64,000 nt of DNA from CAVZXS01 sp963779325. Lineage in GTDB: Bacteria > Bacteroidota > Bacteroidia > Chitinophagales > Chitinophagaceae. How positions within the stretch are numbered: the stretch's first letter is position 1; every line of letters starts with the position of its first letter. Where the stretch lies: positions 558,001 through 622,000 of the forward strand of contig CAVZXS010000037.1 of NCBI GenBank assembly GCA_963779325.1, read 5' to 3'. Positions 26,076 through 34,500 of the stretch are shown in pieces. The notes beneath the pieces were generated by a model, which was not told the DNA's origin, made no database searches, and worked only from the letters and a program-made list of their open reading frames with translations. Both the position numbers and the translations under genes were made by a program.

Positions 26076-29000
26076 ATGCGATATGGTTTAGTGATAGTAT
26101 TTGTTTACATCATTACCGGTTTATTAAGCCCGGTAAAGGCGCAACAACAAATATTTAAAAACTATACTGTAAATGATGGATTGGTCTCCAATTCAATACG
26201 CAGGGTGTTTCAGGATTCAAAAGGGTTTTTATGGATAGCTGCCACCGAAGGCCTCAGCAAATACGATGGCCATACCTTTACCAACTATAGTACTGCAAAT
26301 GGCCTTTCACATAATTTTGTAAATGATTTTTATGAATCTAAAGATGACCGGCTGTATGTAGCACTAAATAATGGCGCCATAGATATGATTGCAGGAAATA
26401 AAGTTGTTGCCAAAACCGTTTCCTCCAATGTTGTAGTAAACCGTTTTATTCAGCATTCCGACAGAGAAGTTATAGCATCTACCGATAGTAATGGGTTACA
26501 GGAATTTAATAAAGGAAAACTTATTCAGCCAAAACAACCTTTCCCACATCAAACTTTTACAGATATTTTATGGCTCAATGATTCACTTTTTATGGCAGTG
26601 GGAGAAACTTCCATCAAAGTATTTAACAGAAAGTATGAGTTATTCTCAGAGAGTGTTGCCGGGAATATTATAAATTATGATACAAAGATTTTCCCCGATT
26701 CAAAAAAAAGAATATGGGCAGGCACTATCGCCGGGTTGAGATTACTTTCATTTTTACCGCAGAAAAACAAGGCTATTACTTTTACTCCGCTTCCTGCTCA
26801 TTTTAATATTTCTTTACTGAACTATACAGGCATTAAAGAAATATTTGAAGATGCTGAAGGAATAATGTGGTTCGCTACCGGTAGAGGGCTTATAAAAATA
26901 AAGCCCGATGGATCACACCAAATTATTACTGTAAAAGATGGCCTCCCCTCCAATATTATAAACAGCATATTTCAGGATAAAGAAAAAAATTTATGGTTTG
27001 GCACCGCGGCTGGCCTTAGTAAATTAGTTACAAGGCAAAGCATCCGCTTATACCCAATAGAAGATGGATTTATTGAAAGTAATTATTCCTGTCTTTTATA
27101 TCCGTTTAAAAAAAATTATTTACTGTTAGGCACTCATAAGGGCGGCAAGGTTTTTAATAAACTTACCGGAAATTTTACACGGGTTGTAAACGGCAATAAC
27201 CAAAAATATTTCGATGTTATTAAAAACAGCAAACCAACCATATTACTTGGCTACTACAACATGGCAATATTTGATACTGCCGGATCAAGCTATGACAAAA
27301 CTATTCCGCTTCCGCTAAAATACGCCGACAGGATAATTAGTGATAAAGAGGGCGATTTTTTTTTAAGCCAGGCAAGGCATTTGATTTTTATGTCGGGAAA
27401 ATTTCAGCAAAAAATTCTTGATTACCGCATCAGTGCTTTGCACATTGATAAGAGCGGAGATTTATGGGCAGGCACCTGGCAAAATGGTCTTTTTAAAATA
27501 AAGTATAAATTTATCAATAACAAGCTTATTATTAATTCAACCCAACATTTTTTGTCTGAAGAAAATATCCGTTCCTTATTTGAAGATTCAAAAGGAAATA
27601 TCTGGGCCGGCACAAGGTACCGGGGTGTTTATCAATTTGCCAAAAAAGAAAAAGACACTTTTGGCATTGTTAATTTCGATCAAAAAAAAGGACTCACTTC
27701 AAATTTTATAAAAGGAATAAAGGAAGATGCAAACGGAAATTACTGGATTGCTTTTTACCAGGGACTTGATAAAATAATTACAACAGACAGCAGTTTTCGT
27801 GTTTTTAATTTTAGCAGGGTTAATAATTATTTTGCCACCGTTATTGGAATGGAAACAGACGAAGATCATTTATTATGGCTTGCCACAAACGAAGGCCTGG
27901 TAAATATAACTGATGGTGAAATGGAGAAACTGCCCCCTTTACCGGTTTATATTACAAAAGTATTTTCACGAGATTCCACTTATCCGCCGGCTGCAAAAAC
28001 ATTACAACTAAACTACAGGCAAAACCAATTGCAGTTTGAATTTTCATCACCGGGGTTTATCAATGAAAAACAAATTCTTTACAGTTACCGGTTACTTAAT
28101 AGTGACGATAAAGAATGGTCTTTACCCGGTAATGAACATACCATTTCTTATGCAAGCCTTCAGCCCGGCAATTACGTTTTTGAAGTAAGATCGCTGGGAT
28201 GGAACGGTGATTGGGGAGCCCCTGCAGCCTTTGAATTTATTATTGCCCCGCCCTTCTGGAAAACCGGATGGTTTTTTTCTGCTGTACTTTTCAGCATTTT
28301 TTTGCTCAGTTTCCTGTTTGTAAAAGGGCGTGAAAAAAGTTTTAAAGCCGTAGCGGCAGCAAAGCTAAAAGTGCAGCAGTTAAATGCAGAGCAATATAAA
28401 AGTAAATTGGAGATGGAACTGATTATTAATTATTTCTCCTCCTCCTTAATTGGCAAAACTACAGAGAACGATGTTTTATGGGATGTAGCTTATAATCTTA
28501 TTGGCCGGCTTGGTTTTGTAGATTGCATGATTTATTTGTGGAATGACGATAAAACTAAAATGATACAGAAAGCAGGCTTTGGCCCCAAAGGTTCTGTGGA
28601 AGAAATTAACAATCAACACTTTGATGTAATACCCGGGCAGGGCGTTGTGGGTTATGTAATTCAAACAAAAGAACCGGTCTTAATTCCCGATACTTCTAAA
28701 GACAGTCGTTACCGGCCCGATGAAATGATACGGCTAAGTGAAATAACCGTTCCAATAATTTATAACAACGAATTAATTGGAGTAATAGATTGTGAGCATC
28801 CCGAAAAAAACTTTTTTACATCGCAGCATCAGCAGATTTTAACCACCATTGCCGCATTAATAGCTGATAAAATCAAATCGATAGAAGCAGAACAATCGCT
28901 GCGGCAAACCAATATTGAAATGCACGGCATAAATGAACAACTTTTAAAAGCAAAGCTGGAAGCGTTACAAAGCCAAATGAACCCCCATTTTATATTTAAT

Positions 29001-29582
29001 TCATTAAATTCCATTGACAACCTGATACAAACCAATCAAAAAGATAAGGCCACCACTTACCTTGCCCGCTTTGCAAAGCTCATTCGCAATGTACTCGACA
29101 GTTCAAAAAACGATACAGTATCTTTTCAAAAAGATTACGAAACCCTGGAACTGTACCTGCAGATGGAACAGTTTCGCAGCAATGACAAATTTACTTATGA
29201 ACTGCTGGCCGAAGATGAATTATTACAGAGTGACTATAAAGCACTGCCGCTTATTGTACAGCCTTTCGTGGAAAATGCCATTCATCACGGATTATTAAAT
29301 AAACAAACCGGTAACAGAAAATTAACCATATCAGCGTCATTGGAAAATGATTACATAAAATACGCCATTATTGATAATGGTGTGGGTCGGGCAAAGGCGC
29401 AGCAGTTAAACGAACTCAATAAACCTGAGCATCAATCATACGGTATAGATATTACCACAGAACGTATTGAGCTGTATAACCAAACCGGGCATAACAATGT
29501 AACCATTACCGACCTTTTTGAAAATAACGAACCCTCCGGAACAAGAGTAGAGATAAGAGTAAAGATTTTTGAAAACAATTAA
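26076..29582 (+). CDS. propeller-type sensor histidine kinase (LytS/YehU class)
   Basis: The 1168-residue protein has a signal or anchor segment, then many two-component-regulator propeller repeats (for example DSKGFLWIAATEGLSKYDG and GNIWAGTRYRGVYQF) to about 650. A Y_Y_Y beta-sandwich follows (about 655-725), a transmembrane helix at about 727-753, a GAF domain at about 785-940, and a His_kinase domain with MNPHFIFNSLNS (His971). An HATPase part ends it (FVENAIHHGL; DNGVGR). The propeller senses a periplasmic ligand and the GAF a cytoplasmic one. The LytTR regulator follows 8 nt later, its obvious partner. Confidence 0.9.
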   Translation: MRYGLVIVFVYIITGLLSPVKAQQQIFKNYTVNDGLVSNSIRRVFQDSKGFLWIAATEGLSKYDGHTFTNYSTANGLSHNFVNDFYESKDDRLYVALNNGAIDMIAGNKVVAKTVSSNVVVNRFIQHSDREVIASTDSNGLQEFNKGKLIQPKQPFPHQTFTDILWLNDSLFMAVGETSIKVFNRKYELFSESVAGNIINYDTKIFPDSKKRIWAGTIAGLRLLSFLPQKNKAITFTPLPAHFNISLLNYTGIKEIFEDAEGIMWFATGRGLIKIKPDGSHQIITVKDGLPSNIINSIFQDKEKNLWFGTAAGLSKLVTRQSIRLYPIEDGFIESNYSCLLYPFKKNYLLLGTHKGGKVFNKLTGNFTRVVNGNNQKYFDVIKNSKPTILLGYYNMAIFDTAGSSYDKTIPLPLKYADRIISDKEGDFFLSQARHLIFMSGKFQQKILDYRISALHIDKSGDLWAGTWQNGLFKIKYKFINNKLIINSTQHFLSEENIRSLFEDSKGNIWAGTRYRGVYQFAKKEKDTFGIVNFDQKKGLTSNFIKGIKEDANGNYWIAFYQGLDKIITTDSSFRVFNFSRVNNYFATVIGMETDEDHLLWLATNEGLVNITDGEMEKLPPLPVYITKVFSRDSTYPPAAKTLQLNYRQNQLQFEFSSPGFINEKQILYSYRLLNSDDKEWSLPGNEHTISYASLQPGNYVFEVRSLGWNGDWGAPAAFEFIIAPPFWKTGWFFSAVLFSIFLLSFLFVKGREKSFKAVAAAKLKVQQLNAEQYKSKLEMELIINYFSSSLIGKTTENDVLWDVAYNLIGRLGFVDCMIYLWNDDKTKMIQKAGFGPKGSVEEINNQHFDVIPGQGVVGYVIQTKEPVLIPDTSKDSRYRPDEMIRLSEITVPIIYNNELIGVIDCEHPEKNFFTSQHQQILTTIAALIADKIKSIEAEQSLRQTNIEMHGINEQLLKAKLEALQSQMNPHFIFNSLNSIDNLIQTNQKDKATTYLARFAKLIRNVLDSSKNDTVSFQKDYETLELYLQMEQFRSNDKFTYELLAEDELLQSDYKALPLIVQPFVENAIHHGLLNKQTGNRKLTISASLENDYIKYAIIDNGVGRAKAQQLNELNKPEHQSYGIDITTERIELYNQTGHNNVTITDLFENNEPSGTRVEIRVKIFENN

Positions 29583-29590
29583 ACAATTGT

Positions 29591-30337
29591 ATGATTAAAG
29601 CCATCCTGGTAGACGATGAAGAAAACAGCATCAGTTCGCTGAAAGAAAAATTGCTGGCTCACTGCCCGCAGGTAAGCATTATTGCTCTTTGCGATAATGC
29701 CGCCAAGGGTATTGAAGCCATTGACAGCCTGCAACCCGATATTGTTTTTTTAGATATTGAAATGCCCGTGATGAACGGATTTATTATGTTGCAGCAACTT
29801 ACTTATAAAAACTTCGAACTCATTTTTACTACGGCTTATGACCACTATGCCATCAAGGCCATCCGTTACAGCGCATTGGACTATTTGGTAAAACCCATAG
29901 AAATTGAAGAGCTGAAAGCAGCCGTAAATAAAGCGGAAGAAAAACGTAACCGCTCCTACCCCAACCCGCAGATTGAATTATTGATGGAGCAATTGATAAA
30001 TAAAAAGAATGCTTTCAGTCGCATTGCCATCCCCACAACAGAAGGTTTGCAATTTATAAAAGTGGAGGACATTATTTATTTAGAGGCAAGCGTTAACTAC
30101 ACCCATATTTTTACCGGCGAAAAAAAGAAATACATTGTAAGCCGCACCTTGAAAGATTTTGAAGACATGCTTTCACCCGAAACATTCCTGCGAATTCATA
30201 ATTCCTATATCATTAATAAAAACTTTGTAGAAAAATATATCCGCGGCGAAGGCGGACAGGTAGTGCTATCCACAGGTGTTACTTTAGATGTAGCCAAGAG
30301 AAAGAAGCATGAATTTTTGAAAGCTATCGGGCATTAG
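29591..30337 (+). CDS. LytTR-family response regulator
   Basis: The 248-residue protein has a receiver domain with acidic pair D8/D9, phospho-acceptor Asp55 in VFLDIEMPVMNG, TTAYDHYAIKA, and Lys in YLVKPIEIEE. A LytTR DNA-binding domain follows (about 140-246; VEDIIYLEASVNYTHIF, FLRIHNSYIIN). It should be phosphorylated by the adjacent kinase and bind direct-repeat operators. Its targets are not known. No clear LytTR-type repeat was found in this window. Confidence 0.92.
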   Translation: MIKAILVDDEENSISSLKEKLLAHCPQVSIIALCDNAAKGIEAIDSLQPDIVFLDIEMPVMNGFIMLQQLTYKNFELIFTTAYDHYAIKAIRYSALDYLVKPIEIEELKAAVNKAEEKRNRSYPNPQIELLMEQLINKKNAFSRIAIPTTEGLQFIKVEDIIYLEASVNYTHIFTGEKKKYIVSRTLKDFEDMLSPETFLRIHNSYIINKNFVEKYIRGEGGQVVLSTGVTLDVAKRKKHEFLKAIGH

Positions 30338-30358
30338 GCTCCAAACCCCAAAGGGACT

Positions 30359-30366
30359 TATATTTG
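30359..30366 (+). promoter_or_regulatory. candidate -7 promoter box of kdsA
   Basis: TATATTTG matches TANNTTTG and ends only 4 nt before the kdsA ATG (30371). If used, the transcript would be leaderless or nearly so. No clear -33 element was identified. Confidence 0.45.
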
Positions 30367-30370
30367 CAAA

Positions 30371-31213
30371 ATGGAAAAATACTTGAAAGATTTATTTACA
30401 GGTCAGACATACGATGAAAAAAATTTCTTCCTCATTGCCGGCCCCTGCGTAGTGGAAAGTCAGGAAATGGTTTTAGAAATTGCAGAAAAGGTTTCAGGCA
30501 TCTGCAAAAACCTGGGTATACCTTACATTTTTAAAGCTTCGTATAAAAAAGCAAACAGAACCAGCGGTTCATCATTTACCGGCTTGGGCGATGAAACTGC
30601 TTTACAAATGATAAAAAATGTAAAAGACAAATTTTCATTACCTGCTACATCAGATATTCATACAGCTCAGGAAGCGGCTCTTGCCGCCAAGTATGTTGAC
30701 ATTTTGCAGATACCCGCTTTTCTTTGCCGCCAAACCGATTTATTGGAAGCTGCAGCTGCTACAAGCAAAATTGTAAATGTAAAAAAAGGTCAGTTTGTAA
30801 GCGGACCCTCTATGAAATTTGCTGTAGAGAAAATAAAAAAGGCCCGCCTGGCGGACGGACAGGCAGGCAATGATAAAATAATACTTACGGAAAGAGGTAA
30901 TAGTTTTGGCTACCAAGACTTGGTTGTTGATTACCGGAATATTCCGTGGATGAAAGAACACGGGGTGCCGGTTGTGATGGATTGTACACATTCATTGCAA
31001 CAACCCAATCAACCCGGTGGTGTTACAGGCGGCAACCCGCAACTTATAGGTACTATTGCCAAAGCAGCCATTGCAACCGGCGCCGATGGTTTATTTATCG
31101 AAACACATCCGAATCCTTCCGTAGCTTCAAGTGATGGTGCTAATATGTTACAGTTAGATTTATTAGAACCACTCCTGCAACAATTGCTGAAATTGAGGAA
31201 AGTCGTTGTATAA
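30371..31213 (+). CDS. kdsA: 3-deoxy-8-phosphooctulonate synthase
   Basis: The 280-residue enzyme has the DAHP/KDO8P aldolase pattern: FLIAGPCVVES, FKASYKKANRTS, DIHTAQEAA, and the late DGLFIETHPNPSVASSDG. It condenses phosphoenolpyruvate and arabinose 5-phosphate to KDO 8-phosphate for the lipid A core. The start is the normal N-terminus MEKYLKDLFTG. Oddly, KKA-RLADGQAG-NDKIILTERG carries about eight extra residues compared with KKAGN(N/D)KII in relatives; they match a palindromic repeat at 30842-30868. The 3' end is copied twice in tandem downstream. Confidence 0.93.
   Translation: MEKYLKDLFTGQTYDEKNFFLIAGPCVVESQEMVLEIAEKVSGICKNLGIPYIFKASYKKANRTSGSSFTGLGDETALQMIKNVKDKFSLPATSDIHTAQEAALAAKYVDILQIPAFLCRQTDLLEAAAATSKIVNVKKGQFVSGPSMKFAVEKIKKARLADGQAGNDKIILTERGNSFGYQDLVVDYRNIPWMKEHGVPVVMDCTHSLQQPNQPGGVTGGNPQLIGTIAKAAIATGADGLFIETHPNPSVASSDGANMLQLDLLEPLLQQLLKLRKVVV
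30842..30868 (+). repeat. GC-rich palindromic element inserted in frame in kdsA
   Basis: This 27-bp segment begins GCCCGCC and ends GGCAGGC (inverted ends, one mismatch) and contains the inner inverted repeat CCGCC-T-GGCGG. It is far richer in G+C than its surroundings. It adds codons for RLADGQAG between the conserved KKA and NDKIILTERG. From memory it resembles a dispersed Bacteroidota repeat, but I could not search for it. Confidence 0.6.
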
Positions 31214-31512
31214 TCGGCATGTTTTACAACACCCCTTTAGGGGACGGGGGTATCACATTCGAATCCTTCCATAGCATTAAGTGATGGTGCTAATATGTTA
31301 CAGCTATATTTATTAGAACCACTCCTGCAACAATTGCTGAAATTGAGGAAAGTCGTTGTATAATCGGCATGTTTTACAACACCCCTTTAGGGGGCGGGGG
31401 TATCACATTCGAATCCTTCGTAGCATTAAGTGATGGTGCTAATATGTTAAAGCTATATTTATTAGAACCGCTCCTGCAACAATTGGTGAAATTGAGGAAA
31501 GCCGTTTTATAA
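31105..31512 (+). repeat. tandem triplication of the kdsA 3' end (150-bp unit)
   Basis: Copies start at 31105 (inside kdsA), 31255 and 31405. The first two units are 150 bp; the third stops at the equivalent of the stop codon (31510-31512). Each carries the kdsA tail ending at a TAA. Copies 1 and 2 also carry a spacer with CCCCTTT-AGGGG. Copies 2 and 3 have substitutions (TTGGTGAAATT, CCTTCGTAGC) and no start, so they are degraded fragments. This fills most of the 371-nt gap after kdsA. Confidence 0.92.
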
Positions 31513-31523
31513 AAAGATATTGT

Positions 31524-31560
31524 AATAAAGAAACCCGGAACTGTTCCGGGTTTCTTTATT
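31524..31560. terminator. bidirectional terminator between kdsA and porU2
   Basis: An 18-bp perfect inverted repeat (31524-31541 with 31543-31560) forms a hairpin around ACCCGGAAC and is flanked by T/A-rich runs on both sides. It serves kdsA on the plus strand and porU2 on the minus strand. Confidence 0.85.
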
Positions 31561-31584
31561 ATTTGCTTGCTATATTTTCTACTC

Positions 31585-34500
31585 TTACCGCATCAAGTAC
31601 ATTTTGCCGTACCCTTTATTAAAGTACTTATCCGTATTATCATCTTCTGCTTTAAATTTCTCCAGCGATTTTCCGTTCAGGTTTGTAATCACCCTGTACA
31701 GGTAAATACCGTTGGCTAATTTTTGGCCGTACTGATCGGTACCATCCCATTTATATTCAGTAATATTTCTGCCAATATTTATCGGTCCTAATTCTTCCTT
31801 GGTTATCTCTTTTACAATCTTACCGGTAATAGTCATTATCTGTATACGAATATTTTGCGGCACTTGGCTACCCGTTACAGTAAATACAAACGCTGTAGAT
31901 GTAGTAAACGGATTCGGATAATTCAGCATATTCGAAATCATGGGCTTATTAAATACCTGGAATGCTACGCGGTATTCAATTCTTCCTGCCGTGTTATTAC
32001 TCCTGTCTTTACCGGTCACTATCAATTCATAGTCTCCATCCTGCGAGAAATAAGGAAGAAAATCAATAGCAGCCATATTATCCGTAACCGGAGCTTGCCC
32101 GGCCGGTGTAAACCTTACTGTATCATTATTAAAATAAAAAGGCTTTATAGTTCCATCAGGATATTTTACCCGTAAACTGAACGCAGAAGTATCGCTCAAA
32201 GCCATCCACTTAGCCTCATCTTTTAATTTTATTAGTACGTGCGGTTTAGATGAAACAATATCCCTGTTTAAAATATGTATACCATCGAAAGTAACATCCA
32301 TTAAAGGGTTGAGACTATCCGGCTTAACATATATCGTACGGAAAATAAAGTTGTTGAAATGATGCTGCTCCGGTTGATCGTTATCAGGATTAAAATCAAC
32401 GAAAAGATAATTTGTTCCCGGAACCGCTCCCGTAGGGATTGTATAATTTAATTGCACCGTATCATTTACTACCAATGCTTTTTGCCTTGGCACCGCCATG
32501 TTTGTAAGTACATTGTCCTTATTTGTTACGGTTATTTTCACACGCAGGCTGTCAAAATTTACTTCGCTTATATTTTTAAAAGCAATTTTGAAATTTATCG
32601 GCTCACCTACTTCTACCGTGTCTCTTGTACTAAACAACAGGTTGGGTGCAATGGCGCCTTCCGGTACCGGTGTATAAGTAACACGCCAGTAGCGAAGTTG
32701 ATAAGGCGTAAAATTAACCGAATCGACATTTCGCATTCTTAATTTTATATTTGGGTATTGCACCGGGTCGACAGATGAAACATCAAAATCCTGTTGCGAT
32801 TGATTAATACCGCTGAACAAAACTGATTCACCCCCTTCATTATTCAAACCAATTACATCTATAGTCGGGTTATCTCCGGCCGTGGCATCTAACGATTTGC
32901 CTGCCCAATATAACCGCTTCCATGTTTTTGCGGGTCCGAATACCGGTGAAGTGATATAACCTACCGTGTCAGGTGTAGGGCAATCCACAGATAATGTAGG
33001 GTTATCAAACATTCCCTCACCCACTAACCACTTTGGTGTAAAAGAAGGATCATTTTTTTTATATACTAAACCCCAGGGTCTTACTCTGTAAAAAGAATCA
33101 ATACCTGAAAACCCTGCGTTTTTCAAATAATGATACAACGACTGTCCCGAGCCGTGGATGGCTTCATCAGCAGCCCAATCGGCAGCATATGCTACAGGGA
33201 AAGTCGTAGTATTAAATTGCGCGGGGTTTAAGGTGAAATTTCTTACAACAACATAATGACCTGAAGGTATTACATCCCGCATAAAGTCCATCATTTTACG
33301 ACGGCCCGCAGTATCTGTATACCTGTATTCAAATGAGAAAAATGCAGGTTGCGAGGCAAATGGCGGGTGATTATCCAAGCTGCCGTACAATCCTTCACCC
33401 ATATTATTAGGAGCAGAAGTACCCTGCGTAATTGTTCTGTTTTGCCAAGCTTCAAACGTAACAGGATCTATAACATTAAACTGTAATGAGGAAAACCAAT
33501 TGGTCAAACGTATAGAAGCTGCGCCGTTTATGGCCACAGACAGCCCGGCCTCCTGTACAACACCGCTGGTAACCCAAGTACCCAGTCGCAAGAAAAGGTT
33601 ATTATTCACAGTTCCGTATTTCCATTGGCGTGTTCCCGTATCCAGTGTTATTCTTTCATTTTTCGATGGCAGGTGCTGAAAAAATTGCGATTGGTTATAA
33701 CCCGCATCATGATTTGGAAGATATACAAAAGAAGCGCTGTTCCATACGGGCTGGCCGCTTGAAACCACCGGCGCCACTCTCCAATAATAAACCGTGCTGT
33801 CTGTAAAAGTTATACCGGGTGTAAATTCTAATAATCCTCCCGCAGACGTTACTGACCCGGTTACTTTGATAGAAGAGTTAAACAACGTTGTGGTATCTAT
33901 CTCAACATTATATTGCTTTAATGCAGCAAAAGGGTTGGCAGTGGACGCAAGCAGTTTTATATTTTGCTTATTCACTATAGCCATATTATACGGGTACACC
34001 GGCCTGGCTTCATCTTCAAAAATAAATACATCCTTTGTTACCGTATTATTGGTCTCATACAATTCATCAACGGCATTATCAGCATCAACTGAAATCGTTA
34101 TTTTATTGAGTCCTTTATCTCTTGTAGCAATAATAGGAATTGCATACTCCAGTGTATCGCTGTATCGCAAACCGGGAATGGTATCCCGAAATATTACAGC
34201 TGTTGACAAATCGGGGTATTGGCGTTTTACCTGTACAACAATATTCTTATTAACCGCTTTACCTATATTAGCCATAGCGGCAGTTACTTTAAAGTTATTA
34301 TCTGCTACAGTAATAAACGCCGGGGAAACCCTGATCATCGGATCCTCAATAACATAATCCGGCTTGGTAAACGTATTAAGTTTTAAAGAAGGGTCTCCGT
34401 GTATAGTGGCCTGCTCGCAGTGAAAACGGGCATAGAAATCTTGCTCTGTAGTAAGGTTAAACGTTTGTTTAAACGATTCGCTTAAAATATTTCCTATAGT

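Noticed and set aside
33794..34357. 187-codon ORF opposite porU2
   Set aside because: Antisense to a continuous, recognisable peptidase gene; no start context or homology visible.
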